Source of the DNA: AP-15 sp963772965
GTDB taxonomy: Bacteria; Pseudomonadota; Alphaproteobacteria; ATCC43930; CGMCC-115725
Length of the DNA: 64,000 nt
Assembly: GCA_963772965.1 (NCBI GenBank)
Contig: CAVYZU010000012.1
Location: 372,001 to 436,000, forward strand
Reading direction: 5' to 3'
Shown here one piece after another: positions 16,259-25,798 of the stretch. Numbering within the stretch: the stretch's first letter is position 1; every line of letters begins with the position of its first letter. The position numbers were made by a program, and so were the translations under genes. A model generated the notes under the pieces. It was not told the DNA's origin. It did not search any database and saw only the letters and a list, made by a program, of their open reading frames with translations.

Positions 16259-17098
16259 ATGGCGATGCGGCTGATCATCGAACCGATCGTTCGCGCGGCA
16301 CTGCTGGAGGATCTGGGCCGCGCCGGCGACATCACCAGCGACGCGATCGTGCCTGCCGATGCGCGGGTCGATGCGGTGATCGCGGCGCGCCAGCCCGGGG
16401 TCATCGCCGGGCTCGACGCGGCTTTGCTCGCCTTCGAATTGGTCGAGCCGGGATTGCGGATCGAGCGCCTGCGCGAAGACGGCGCACGTGTCGTCCGCGG
16501 CGATGCGGTCGCCCGCATCGCCGGCCCGGCGCGCGGAGTGCTCGCCGCCGAGCGGACCGCGCTCAACCTGTTGAGCCGGATGTCGGGCGTCGCCACCGCG
16601 ACCCGCGCTCTGGCCGATGCGATCGAAGGTTCAAAGGCCAAGATCGTCTGCACCCGCAAGACCACGCCAGGACTGCGCACCCTGGAAAAAGAGGCGGTGC
16701 GGTTGGGCGGCGGCGCCAATCACCGCTTCGGTCTCGACGACGCGATGCTGATCAAGGACAACCATCTGGCGTTGGCGGGCGGCGTCAAGCCGGCGCTCGA
16801 ACGCGCCCGCGCGCATGCCGGGCATCTCGTCAAGATCGAGCTCGAGGTCGATACGCTCGATCAGCTCGCCGAGGCGCTCGAAATCGGGGTCGACGCGGTG
16901 CTGCTCGACAATATGAGCCCCGAGACGCTGCGCCGCGCGGTCGCGATGGTCGATGGCCGCGCGGTGACCGAGGCCTCGGGCCGGATCAGCCCCGAAACCG
17001 TCGCCGCGGTCGCCGCCACCGGTGTCGATCTGATCTCCTCAGGCTGGATCACGCACAGCGCCCCAATCCTCGATCTCGGCCTCGACATCGCGGGCTAA
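16259..17098 (+). CDS. nadC: nicotinate-nucleotide pyrophosphorylase (carboxylating) NadC
   Basis: 279 residues; converts quinolinate and PRPP to nicotinate mononucleotide, the step after NadA. Motifs: LLEDLGRAGDITSDAI at the N-terminus, AERTALNLLSRMSGVAT, the PRPP-binding CTRKTTPGLR and NHRFGLDDAMLIKDNH, then VDAVLLDNMSPE. It starts 21 bp after nadA, clearly the same operon. The aspartate oxidase gene nadB, often between or next to these two, is not here; there is no room for it. Confidence 0.94.
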   Translation: MAMRLIIEPIVRAALLEDLGRAGDITSDAIVPADARVDAVIAARQPGVIAGLDAALLAFELVEPGLRIERLREDGARVVRGDAVARIAGPARGVLAAERTALNLLSRMSGVATATRALADAIEGSKAKIVCTRKTTPGLRTLEKEAVRLGGGANHRFGLDDAMLIKDNHLALAGGVKPALERARAHAGHLVKIELEVDTLDQLAEALEIGVDAVLLDNMSPETLRRAVAMVDGRAVTEASGRISPETVAAVAATGVDLISSGWITHSAPILDLGLDIAG

Positions 17099-17108
17099 CC
17101 GGTCTGCG

Positions 17109-18035
17109 CTAGCGGCGAAAGTTACGCTCTAATTCGGCGTTGAGTTTGGCGCCGACCAGAACAACCACCATCGACAGCCACATCCAGGTCATAAAGCCAA
17201 AGATCGCGCCAAGCGAGCCATAGGTTTTGTTGTAGCTGCCAAAACTGGCGACATACCACGAAAACAGGGCAGAGACGCCGAGCCAAACAAGAGCGGCTAA
17301 CGCGGCGCTCCAAATTATCCAGCGCCACTGAGGTGAATCGCGGCACGGGCCGTAACGGTAGACGACAGCGAGGGCCACGGTGACGAGCACAAACAAAAGC
17401 GGCCATCTCACGATATCCAGCAATATCGCCGTCACGCTTGCATTTGGGATGTAATTTAAAATAATGGGAATGGCTACGATAATAGCTATCGATACGAGAA
17501 CAAGGACGACAGCCCCAGCCGTGAACAGTAGGGTTGTTGCGTAATATCTCAACAACCCACGCCGTTCTTTTTCTTCATAGACAACACTCAGGGCGTCGAA
17601 AAGCCCAGTCATTGCTGAGTTGGAGAACCACAATGCGATCGCCAAGCTGACGGCGAAGCCCACACTGAGCGTGGTCCCGTTCTGCTGTGCGAGGCGTGTC
17701 AGCTGATCGCGGATAACCTCGACGGCACCCCCCGGTGCGACCCCCGACAAGGTATCGAGATGCGCAGCGATAGTGCTGGGATTGGCGAACAGACCGTAGA
17801 TCGAGACGAGGGCGCCGATGCCCGGAAAAAGCGCCAGGATCGCGTAGAATGTGACGCCGGCGGCAATCAGGAAAATGCGGTCTTGTGAAATTCCTTTGAC
17901 GATCGCAACAGCGATGTCCCGCCAGCGGCGCGACGGAGATGGCGCCGCAACCGCGTCACTCTGGACGAGCGGAGCAGGACCTTCGGCCGGGATGCGATCT
18001 GCGCCGACGCCGATATCTCGTACGCGTTGATCCAT
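17109..18035 (-). CDS. YihY/virulence factor BrkB family membrane protein
   Basis: 308 residues from an ATG at 18035 (an upstream start at 18086 is possible). Five to six hydrophobic segments; FLIAAGVTFYAILALFPGIGALVSIYGL is a typical first YihY segment, shown here in part as AAGVTFYAILALFPG, and GSLGAIFGFMTWMW is the terminal signature. YihY proteins are inner-membrane proteins of uncertain function, once mistaken for RNase BN. Convergent with nadC, 10 bp apart. Confidence 0.88.
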   Translation of the reverse strand: MDQRVRDIGVGADRIPAEGPAPLVQSDAVAAPSPSRRWRDIAVAIVKGISQDRIFLIAAGVTFYAILALFPGIGALVSIYGLFANPSTIAAHLDTLSGVAPGGAVEVIRDQLTRLAQQNGTTLSVGFAVSLAIALWFSNSAMTGLFDALSVVYEEKERRGLLRYYATTLLFTAGAVVLVLVSIAIIVAIPIILNYIPNASVTAILLDIVRWPLLFVLVTVALAVVYRYGPCRDSPQWRWIIWSAALAALVWLGVSALFSWYVASFGSYNKTYGSLGAIFGFMTWMWLSMVVVLVGAKLNAELERNFRR

Positions 18036-18142
18036 GACCCGCTTTCCCGCTACCGCGATGCTTCGCCACACCGCCAGCGCTCGCAACCAACGGTAACCAG
18101 GAAACCGTATGCCGCGCGGTCAGGTTCCGAGAGGCAAAGCCG

Positions 18143-19639
18143 TCAAGAGCCGCGAGGGCTGGCGATCGTGTCGAGCGGCCAGACGGGGCGTCGGACCTTA
18201 GTGAAAAGTTCGGGCGTGTAGACCTCGGAGCACAGGGCGCCGGTATCGACAAGAACGACTTCGCGGGCAATCGGCTGGAAGGCGGCGCGGAAATGCTGCA
18301 TCGACTTGACCGCGACGGTCGTGTAGCGGGTCGGATCGATGCCGAGCGAGGTGAACTGGCCGAGATCGGTCGCCTGCCCGTTGTTGCTGATCACAACGAT
18401 ATCGATGCCGCCGACGCGGAACACCATCGACGGGCCATAATTGCGCTCAACGCCGCCGCCCATTGGCCCATACGCGACGAACTTGCCGTTGGTCAGACAG
18501 ACGATTTCGCCATCGAGCGCCAACGGGCCGCCGCCCATCGCCGGGTCGGTTTTGCCGCCCAAGATCAGCGTTGTCCGGGCGCCGATCCCCGGGCGCATCC
18601 CCGCCTGGACAGCCGCGGGATCACAGATCGCGTGGAATGCAACGCGCTCGACCTCGGCATCGACGAGGCCTTTTAAGAACGCGGTCGCGTCGCCATACCC
18701 GCCGCCGCCCGGATTGTCGGTGTAGTCGGCAACGACAAGCGGTTTGTCACCGGGCTTGCCGGCCTTTGCCCGGGCCACGGCTTCGGCGACCGACAGCAAT
18801 GAAAAGCTGCTGAAATCGCGCGTCTCCCAGGCGTAATCCATAAAGCTTTCGGCGATGGCCATGCCCAGCGCATCGGCGCGATCGGTGGTGACGGTGACCG
18901 AGGGACCTACATCGCGGATGTTGGAGCGGCTGAACCCGGCGCAAATGCTGACTGCCAAGGCCTCCCCGTCCTTTTCGATCTGGTCGGCGCGAGCGAGCAG
19001 ATTAGCCATCGGCAGGCTCAGATGCCGGCCGCGGTCGAGGCCGTAGATCATCGGGCGGCGTGCGATCACGGTCACCGGCCGGATCTCGTTCCGCATCGCG
19101 CGTTCGAGCAGTTCCGCCCCCTGCCACGCGCGCTCGTACATGTCGATATGCGGATAAGTGCGGAAAGCGATCAGCGCGTTCGCATTGTCGGCCATCCGCT
19201 GTGTCACGTTCGCGTGCAGATCGAGCGTGGCGATGATCGGAATTTCGGGCCCGAGCTTTTGCCGGAGCCGGGCGAGCAATTCACCCTCGGCATCCTCGAG
19301 GCTGTCGGTCACCATCGCGCCGTGCAGATGCAGCAACACGCCGTCGATCGGCCCCTTCAAATCCGCCGCATCGAGGATCATGCCCGATATCTGCTCGAAC
19401 GCGTCGTCGGTGACGACGCCTGACGGGTTCGGGTTGGCGGACACCGGATGCACCAGGCTCCAGCCGTATTTGTCGGCCGCTTCAAAGGTCGCGCCAAGCG
19501 CCGAGCGTGTACCGCGAAAGGCCTGCGGGATCTCGTTTTCAAGATGGAAGTCGCGGCGGCGGATCAGAACCATGTCGGTTTTGACCCGGCTGAAGGTGTT
19601 GGTCTCGTGCATAAAACGGGCGGTCAGGACGCGCGGCAC
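18143..19639 (-). CDS. M81 family metallopeptidase (microcystinase C/MlrC-like)
   Basis: 498 residues, normal for MlrC-type proteins. The N-terminal DUF1485 half carries the metal motifs HETNTFS near residue 11 and ATLDLHANVT; the C-terminal half has VVADYTDNPGGGGYGDAT, typical of the family. Members hydrolyse linear peptides or D-amino-acid-containing compounds; many genomic copies are of unknown substrate. No signal peptide. Upstream is a broken PEBP gene, downstream YihY. Confidence 0.88.
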   Translation of the reverse strand: MPRVLTARFMHETNTFSRVKTDMVLIRRRDFHLENEIPQAFRGTRSALGATFEAADKYGWSLVHPVSANPNPSGVVTDDAFEQISGMILDAADLKGPIDGVLLHLHGAMVTDSLEDAEGELLARLRQKLGPEIPIIATLDLHANVTQRMADNANALIAFRTYPHIDMYERAWQGAELLERAMRNEIRPVTVIARRPMIYGLDRGRHLSLPMANLLARADQIEKDGEALAVSICAGFSRSNIRDVGPSVTVTTDRADALGMAIAESFMDYAWETRDFSSFSLLSVAEAVARAKAGKPGDKPLVVADYTDNPGGGGYGDATAFLKGLVDAEVERVAFHAICDPAAVQAGMRPGIGARTTLILGGKTDPAMGGGPLALDGEIVCLTNGKFVAYGPMGGGVERNYGPSMVFRVGGIDIVVISNNGQATDLGQFTSLGIDPTRYTTVAVKSMQHFRAAFQPIAREVVLVDTGALCSEVYTPELFTKVRRPVWPLDTIASPRGS

Positions 19640-19765
19640 CGGTCTTCCCTCAAAGAAAAGGCGAATGGCGCATTAGGCCGGGGTTGTCACGATCACGCAA
19701 TCGAAGTCCTGCACCGGCGACTGTGGCAGGTGCTGCCGGGCTAAAGCCGGCGCCGGCCTGCCCGC

Positions 19766-19969
19766 TCAACTCTCCGGGTGATCAAAGCGCAGGATGAGAC
19801 TCGCGGCCCCTTTGGTGTGGCTCTTCAGCGCCGCGAACAGCTCATCGCGGGTCATGCCGGGCTGCAACGCCTTGGGGTCGAGGTCGGTCGCGATCAAGGT
19901 CAGCGTGTAGTGGTGGTAATCTCCGGGCGGCGTGCACGGCCCAGCCTTCTCCGCCGCCGAGGGCAGAGA
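19766..19969 (-). pseudogene. remnant: C-terminal part of a YbhB/YbcL (PEBP-like) protein
   Basis: Minus-strand frame reads AEKAGPCTPPGDYHHYTLTL then PGMTRDELFAALKSHTKGAA and ends RFDHPES. GPCTPPGDYHHYTL corresponds to the PEBP signature GPxPPxGxHHY and the last helix matches the family end. About 67 codons remain against about 150-180 in complete proteins; the ligand-binding N-terminal half is missing, and no start with a ribosome site is present. A deletion remnant next to the divergent lyase gene is the simplest reading. Confidence 0.55.
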
Positions 19970-20033
19970 GGTGACATGAGACTCACTTGAAATAAGACTA
20001 TCTCTACGACATTGGCGAATTGGGGGAGGACCG

Positions 20034-21396
20034 ATGACAGACGAATTGCCGACCGCGGCGCGTATACCCGATCCGGGGATCCGTGCGCTTTATGCCCAGG
20101 AAAACCGCTGGCAGGCTTGGCTCGATGTCGAGTCGGCATTGGCGAAAGCGCAGGCCGAGCTCGGCATCATTCCGTCAGAAGCGGCCGAAGCGATCACGGC
20201 CAAGGCTCGGCTTGAGCTCCTCGATCGCGCCCGCATCGATGAGGGCTTTGCTCGCACCGGTCACACGATCGTGCCGCTTGTCTGGGAATTGTCACGTGTT
20301 GTTGGCGAGCCACATGGCGGTTGGGTGCATTGGGGGGCGACAACCCAGAACATCACCCAGACCGGCGATCTCCTGGTCTTGCGCCAGGCGCATCGAGCAT
20401 TTCTGCGGCTGATCGGTGAGGCGTTGCAAGCAATGGCCGATCTTGCCGAGCGCGGCGCCGACATGCCGATCGCCGGACGCACGCACGGCCAGCACGCGGT
20501 GCCGGCAACCTTTGGCTACAAGCCCGCGGTATGGATCGACGAAATGATCCGTCATGTCGAACGCTTGCGCCAGGCGGCTCCGCGGATCTTTGTCGCGATG
20601 CTGGGCGGGGGTGCCGGCACCTTTGCCTCGCTCGGTGCGCAGGGGCCGAAAGTCCAGCAGGGGATAAGCCGCCAATTGGGCATGCTGCCGATGCGGGTGC
20701 CGGCGCGCACGATCGGCGATCACTTGGCCGAAAACATCTGCCTTTTCGGGCTTGTCGCGGCGACTTGCGGCAAGATCGCGCGCGAAATCTACACCTTGAT
20801 GAAGACCGAGTTTGGCGAAGTCGAGGAGCCGGTCCCGCCCGGCACGGTCGGCAGTTCGACGATGCCGCAAAAGCGCAATCCCAAGCTGTGCCAGGACATC
20901 ATCGCCGCTTCGGCGGAAATTCGCAGCTGCGTGCCATTGGCGCTGGAAGCGATGCAAACCGAGCATGAAGCTGACCGCACCACGAGTTCTCATAATGGAA
21001 TCCGCAGAAGCCCGCGCCGCGATCGCGATGGGCGACATGCTGGCGCGGCTGGTCGAGGTGTTGGGCGGGTTGCGTCTCGATCCCGAACGGATGCGCAAAA
21101 ATCTCGATCTCGGCGGCGGTCTGATCATGGCTGAGGCGGTGATGCTGAACCTTGGCGCCGCGATCGGACGCCAGCACGCCCATGACGTGGTCTATGACGC
21201 AGCCCAGGCAGCGTTTGTCGAAAACCGTTCATTTGCCGAATTGCTCGCCGCCGATCCGCGGGTCTCCGGTCATCTCGGCCGCGAAGCGATAACCGCGCTG
21301 CTCGACCCGACCGCTTATACCGGACTCTGCGCCGAAATGGCGCGCGACGCCGCCCAGCGCGCCCGCGCTGTCGCCGCCGAGATCTCAGCGAGTTAG
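20034..21396 (+). CDS. adenylosuccinate lyase/3-carboxymuconate cycloisomerase-like lyase (one +1 frameshift)
   Basis: The aspartase/fumarase superfamily is shown by WVHWGATTQNITQTGDLL, the GRTHGQHAVPATFGYK segment and the signature GSSTMPQKRNPKLCQ. About 453 residues once joined, normal for PcaB- or PurB-like members. Reading is in frame 3 to about 20987 (EADRTTS) and then frame 1 from LIMESAEARAAIAMGDML; one extra T in AGTTCTC accounts for it. The second part carries the usual C-terminal helices (LDLGGGLIMAEAVML). The substrate, muconate, adenylosuccinate or other, cannot be decided. GGGGGAGGACCG precedes the ATG. Confidence 0.82.
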
Positions 21397-21415
21397 GAGC
21401 ACTCTCAAGCCGCTC

Positions 21416-22963
21416 TCAATGAGCTGCGGGTAGGGGCTCGTCGCGACCCGACGATCGCGGTGGCCGCTTAAACAGAAGAAGCAGCGGAAACGCGGCTATC
21501 GTCACGATCATCAGCAGTTTGAAATCGTCGATATAGGCGATGATCTGGGCTTGCAAGGTGACCGTCGCGTCGAGCGCGGCGCGCCCGGCGGCGGTGAACG
21601 GGCTCAACAGATGCGCGATCGTCGGGGCTGCGAACAGGCGGTTGACCGAGGTGACGTATTGCCCGATCTGAGCGTGGTTTACCTGGGTTTCGCTGACCAG
21701 CAAAGCGGAGACGATCGAGACGCCGATGCTCGATCCGATATTGCGGGAGAGATTGAACAGGCCGGCGCCCTCGGTCCGGTGCTCGGGCGCTAATGTCGCG
21801 AGAGAGACGGTGCTGAGCGGGACAAACAAAAAGCCCATGCCCGCACCCTGGATAATGCCGTTGATCCCCACGGTCCAGGCCGAGACGTCGGGCGTCCACT
21901 GGGTCATGTCCCGCATTGCCCATGCGGTCAGCACGAGCCCGATGCCGAGCAACACCCGCGTGTCGAGGCGCCCGATCAATTGCCCCACCAGCATCATCGC
22001 GAACAGGGTGCCGACGCCTCGCGGCGCCATCACCAGGCCCGCAGTCATGATCGGATAGCCCATCAGATCCTGCAGATAGAGCGGCAACAGAGCGAGGGGC
22101 GCAAAGAAGGTCACCCCGACGAGAAAAACGGTCAGCATCCCAGCCGAAAAGTTGCGGTCGTAAAACAACTTGGGGTTCACGAACGGCGCTCTCGCCGTAA
22201 ATGTATGCACCAGAAAGATGTAGAAGGCCGAGGCGCTAACCACCGCCTCAATGATGATTTCCTTAGAACCGAACCAGTCGAGCTCCTCGCCGCGGTCAAG
22301 CAATATCTGTAATGCTCCGATGGCAATACTTAACGTAGCAAAGCCGAACCAGTCGAGCCGAGCGTTGGATTTTTTCGTTTCGGATAGGAAAAAGCACATC
22401 CCCAGAAACGTCAAAATGCCGATCGGCACGTTAATGTAGAAATCCCACCGCCAACTGTAATTATAGGTTAGCCAGCCGCCGAGAATCGGCCCGATGATCG
22501 GACCGACCATGATCGCCATGCCCCAATAGGCCATGGCCCTGCCCTGCTGCTCTTTCGGGTAGGTGTTAAGCAGCACCGACTGCGACAGCGGCACCAGGGC
22601 TGCGCCAAACCCCCCCTGGATCAATCGGAAAAACACGATCTCGGCAATCGAATCCGCCAATCCACATAGCATCGAGGCGAGCGTGAAACCGACGACCGAG
22701 ACCATGAACAGCCGCTTGACGCCAAAGCGATTGGCGAGATAGCCGGTCGGCGGCGTCATGATCGCCGCGGCGACGACGTATGAGGTCAAGACCCACTCGA
22801 TCTCGTCCTGGTTGGCCGAGACGCTGCCCTGGATGTAGGGGAGCGAGACATTGGCGATCGTTGTGTCGAGCGCTTGCATGATTGTGGCAAGCCCCACCAC
22901 GGCAGTGATCGCGAGGCGATTGGGTTCGCTCGCCGCCGCGGAGGAGGTTGCAGTTGCCGCCAT
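21416..22963 (-). CDS. DHA2 family multidrug efflux MFS transporter (EmrB-like)
   Basis: 515 residues with about 14 membrane segments, a DHA2-type drug:H+ antiporter in the inner membrane. Motif A-like GYLANRFGVKRLF follows TM2; MQALDTTIANVSLPYIQG in TM1 is diagnostic of EmrB. The ATG shares one base with the stop of the upstream HlyD gene (TGATG), so the two are translationally coupled. Together with an outer-membrane channel (not in this window) they would form a tripartite pump. Confidence 0.92.
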   Translation of the reverse strand: MAATATSSAAASEPNRLAITAVVGLATIMQALDTTIANVSLPYIQGSVSANQDEIEWVLTSYVVAAAIMTPPTGYLANRFGVKRLFMVSVVGFTLASMLCGLADSIAEIVFFRLIQGGFGAALVPLSQSVLLNTYPKEQQGRAMAYWGMAIMVGPIIGPILGGWLTYNYSWRWDFYINVPIGILTFLGMCFFLSETKKSNARLDWFGFATLSIAIGALQILLDRGEELDWFGSKEIIIEAVVSASAFYIFLVHTFTARAPFVNPKLFYDRNFSAGMLTVFLVGVTFFAPLALLPLYLQDLMGYPIMTAGLVMAPRGVGTLFAMMLVGQLIGRLDTRVLLGIGLVLTAWAMRDMTQWTPDVSAWTVGINGIIQGAGMGFLFVPLSTVSLATLAPEHRTEGAGLFNLSRNIGSSIGVSIVSALLVSETQVNHAQIGQYVTSVNRLFAAPTIAHLLSPFTAAGRAALDATVTLQAQIIAYIDDFKLLMIVTIAAFPLLLLFKRPPRSSGRDEPLPAAH

Positions 22964-24213
22964 CAGCCGCTTTCTGTGCTTCTACCGCCGAAGAGTGCGG
23001 TCAGAAAATGCGGCAAGCCGCGCTTGTGGCCGGTATAGACCGAGACTTCGACGCTCATGCCCGCGCGCAATGGCGGCGTCCCCTTCTCGGGAAGGTTCAT
23101 GTGCACCCGCAGCGGAAGGCGCTGCACCACCTTGACCCAGTTGCCGCTGGTGTTCTCCGCCGGCAATAGCGAGAACTCGGATTGGGCAGCCGGCGCGATG
23201 CTTTCGACGGTGCCGTGCCATTCCCGCCCGGGATAGGTATCGACCGTGATGGTCGCTGGCTGGCCGGGCCGCACATAGGTCAGCTTGGTTTCCTTGGGCT
23301 GGGCCTCGACCCACACCCGGTCGGTATCGACGAGATAAAATCCCGTGGTCGAGGCCGGCAGGTACATCCCCGGCTCCAGCGAGGGCACGTTCGTTACCGT
23401 CCCGTCATAGGGCGCCCTGACTACCGTATCCCGTAGCTCGCGGGCGTCCTCGTCGCGCTGCGCCAGAGCTTGGCGGTATTGCGGATGCTGCTCGATCCGG
23501 ATATTCGGGTTCCCATCTAGATTCGCGATGATCGCCGCAAGCTGAGCCTTGTCCGAAGCGAGCGTTTGCTGAGAAGTCCGCAAATTGATCCAAGCCTGGT
23601 CCAGTGCGGTCTGCGGAGCGAACTGTTCCTTCGCGAGGATTTGCTGACGCTTATATTGGCGCTGGTTAAACGCGATCTGGTCTTGAGCCTGTACTATCTG
23701 GGCCTGCATGTTTTGGTAATTGGCTTTTAGCGCGTCGAGATTGTCTCGCACCATGCCGAGCTGGGCTTGCGCCTGGTCCAATTTGAGCTGAAACGGCAAT
23801 GGATCGAGCCGAAACAGCGGCTGCCCCGCCACGACGTGCTGGTTGTCCTTGACGTCGATCGCCTTGACCAGACCTGAAACGTCGGTCGAAAGCCCAACCT
23901 TGTCGGCTTCGACATAAGCGTCGTCGGTCGACATGTACGCGCCACCCTCTAAGTAGAAATACGCGCCGACGATCAGCACAATCGGCAGCAAGGCGAACAA
24001 TACCCAGCGCAGCCAACGCCTGCGCCGCGGCGGTCTTTGGTCCCTTTGTTCGACCTCGGACGGCTCCGATGCAGGAGACCGGTCGACCGGCGGCTGCCAC
24101 TGCCTCGCGGGTGTCGTACGTGCTTCGGGCGGCCTCTCGGGCATGGAGCGCGCTTCTGGCGGTGCTTCGGCGACATCTCCGCCCGGTGAGCCTCGATCGT
24201 TATCGATGGGCAT
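22963..24213 (-). CDS. HlyD family periplasmic adaptor (EmrA-like)
   Basis: 416 residues from an ATG at 24213 after AGAGGAGAGAAT. A Pro/Arg-rich cytoplasmic N-terminus of about 80 residues, one membrane anchor (WVLFALLPIVLIVGAYFYL), then the lipoyl/barrel-sandwich motif STDDAYVEADKVGLSTDVSG and a coiled-coil hairpin of about 100 residues, followed by beta-barrel strands (VVRAPYDGTVTNV, VWVEAQPKETKL). It links the EmrB-like pump to an outer-membrane channel. The long Pro-rich N-terminus is longer than in E. coli EmrA. Confidence 0.92.
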   Translation of the reverse strand: MPIDNDRGSPGGDVAEAPPEARSMPERPPEARTTPARQWQPPVDRSPASEPSEVEQRDQRPPRRRRWLRWVLFALLPIVLIVGAYFYLEGGAYMSTDDAYVEADKVGLSTDVSGLVKAIDVKDNQHVVAGQPLFRLDPLPFQLKLDQAQAQLGMVRDNLDALKANYQNMQAQIVQAQDQIAFNQRQYKRQQILAKEQFAPQTALDQAWINLRTSQQTLASDKAQLAAIIANLDGNPNIRIEQHPQYRQALAQRDEDARELRDTVVRAPYDGTVTNVPSLEPGMYLPASTTGFYLVDTDRVWVEAQPKETKLTYVRPGQPATITVDTYPGREWHGTVESIAPAAQSEFSLLPAENTSGNWVKVVQRLPLRVHMNLPEKGTPPLRAGMSVEVSVYTGHKRGLPHFLTALFGGRSTESG

Positions 24214-24629
24214 ATTCTCTCCTCTGCCCATAAACGATACGCGTGCCTCAAGTGTTCGCCTCTGACGGAAATCAAATTCGATGTCGATTGCATACGACAT
24301 TGAACAGAAAGCATGCCTGCAATCGGGTGATATTTTGTCGCCCGCAGCGTTTATCGCGCTTGTCGATCACCTGAACTTTGGGGTTGTGGCAGTACGCCTT
24401 TGGCGACACCTTTCAGAACTAAGTTTGATATGAAAGGTCAGCCGCTCCGATTGTCGCGGATCTAGATGACTTACCGCCGGCTGGTGATCGCGTCCCGATC
24501 CAGGCGAATTTCTTATTGGGACATCCCGATGTTTAGATCGCTTAATTCCGAATGGGGATTGAGCGTAAACCGGCTCGCCCGTCCGAGAACAACCGGCTAG
24601 CCTTGGGTGGTGGTAGGCTGGGGGACGTC
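24214..24629. other. divergent promoter region between the emrA-like and chromate transporter genes
   Basis: About 416 bp without a convincing gene. It holds a perfect 8-bp inverted repeat at 24408-24438 (listed separately) and AT-richer patches expected of promoters. No adjacent regulator gene is present for either transporter. Confidence 0.4.
24408..24438. promoter_or_regulatory. inverted repeat, possible operator for the efflux genes
   Basis: ACCTTTCA and its exact complement TGAAAGGT, separated by 15 bases. It lies 195 bp upstream of the emrA-like gene and 190 bp upstream of the chromate transporter gene, so it could serve either. No T-run follows, which argues against a terminator. Confidence 0.35.
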
Positions 24630-25205
24630 ATGGCCGAAATCACTCAACGACGAATAAGCGGTATCGCGCAGGTCGGCCTTTGGGCGATCTTCGTGGCGTT
24701 CTTTCGGCTCGGCATCACCAGCTTCGGTGGCGGCACCGCGGCTTGGCTTTATCGCGCGATTGTGCAGCGCCGGCATTGGATCGACGACCAGGTCTATCTC
24801 GCCGGGGTCGGGCTCAGCCGGGTCGTGCCGGGCTCCTCCGGCGTCAATCTGACGGTGCTGGTCGGGCAACGCTTGCGCGGGGGGTGGGGCGCCTTAGTTG
24901 CGGTCTTGGGGCTGTTGTCGGGACCGCTGTTCATCGTCGTCGGCTTGGCGGCAGGTTTTGCGCGCATCGCCGGCAGCCCGGTGGCGCATGCCTTTCTTGA
25001 CGGGGTTGCCGGGGCGGCGATCGGTTTGACCTTTGCCGCCGGGCTGGTGTTAGTGCCGCGCGGCCGCAAAGAGATCGGCCAGCTTCTGATTACGATTGCC
25101 ACCGTGATTGCGGTCGGGGTGCTCCGGTTGCCGATGTTGCCGGTCATTCTGTGCCTAGCGCCGGTCGGGATCGGGCTGGCGCTGCTGCAACGTCCGGCGC
25201 GCTGA
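24630..25205 (+). CDS. chrA: chromate transporter, first half-size subunit
   Basis: 191 residues from an ATG at 24630 after GGGGGACGTC. The Chromate_transp domain shows FVAFFRLGITSFGGGTAAWL at the N-terminus and GLSRVVPGSSGVNLTVLVG in the next segment; about five membrane helices follow. Classical ChrA is one protein with two such domains; here the two are separate genes in tandem, the short-chain ChrA pair layout. They would act together as a chromate/sulphate-type exporter in the inner membrane. Confidence 0.85.
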   Translation: MAEITQRRISGIAQVGLWAIFVAFFRLGITSFGGGTAAWLYRAIVQRRHWIDDQVYLAGVGLSRVVPGSSGVNLTVLVGQRLRGGWGALVAVLGLLSGPLFIVVGLAAGFARIAGSPVAHAFLDGVAGAAIGLTFAAGLVLVPRGRKEIGQLLITIATVIAVGVLRLPMLPVILCLAPVGIGLALLQRPAR

Positions 25206-25206
25206 G

Positions 25207-25752
25207 ATGCCTGAGGTTTGGCGTACCCTGTTGGGGTTGATTGTTGTCTTCGGGCCGTTGTCGTTGTTTTCGATCGGCGGCGGCGCGTCACTGCTGGCCG
25301 AGATTGAGCATCAATCGGTTACCGTCCATCATTGGACGACGCATCGTGAATTTGCCGATTTGTTCGCGATCTCGCGTGCCGCCCCCGGCCCGGGTACCAT
25401 GCTGTCGACATTGATCGGGTGGAGGGTTGCCGGCTGGGCCGGGGCTGTCACCGCAACGGTGGCGCTCTATCTGCCGTCGTCGCTGCTGGTCTATGGCGTG
25501 TCTCGCGTGTGGGGGCGGTGGCGCGGCTCGCTGTGGCACGGCGCGATCGAACGCGGCCTAGCGCCGATCGCCGCCGGGCTAATGCTGGCAGGTGGGCTCG
25601 CGGTGTTGCAGGCGGCGGGCGGCGCCGCGGTATGGGCCGCCGCGGCGGTGTCGACCGCGATCTTGCTGCAGTGGCCGAAGCTCAATCCGCTGATCCTGTT
25701 CGGCGTCAGCGGCGCACTGTTCGCCGTCGTCGCGGCGCTCGGCCGGATGTAA
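25207..25752 (+). CDS. chrA: chromate transporter, second half-size subunit
   Basis: 181 residues; the ATG lies one base after the stop of the first subunit. Landmarks: GPLSLFSIGGGASLLAEIEH and AISRAAPGPGTMLSTLIG, the counterparts of SFGGG and PG.N in the partner, as expected for domains with opposite membrane orientation. Five to six hydrophobic segments. Both halves are probably needed for transport; transported ion not provable from sequence. Confidence 0.85.
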   Translation: MPEVWRTLLGLIVVFGPLSLFSIGGGASLLAEIEHQSVTVHHWTTHREFADLFAISRAAPGPGTMLSTLIGWRVAGWAGAVTATVALYLPSSLLVYGVSRVWGRWRGSLWHGAIERGLAPIAAGLMLAGGLAVLQAAGGAAVWAAAAVSTAILLQWPKLNPLILFGVSGALFAVVAALGRM

Positions 25753-25798
25753 AGTTGGTCCTGCCCGCCAACAATCGGGCGATCAGGGAGGTTAAGCG

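Noticed and set aside
15208..17112. Continuous 634-residue plus frame spanning nadA and nadC
   Set aside because: Only its nadA middle part is real; the rest is an off-frame shadow of nadA 3' end and nadC.
20292..21128. 278-residue minus frame
   Set aside because: Antisense shadow of the lyase gene; no domain, no ribosome site.
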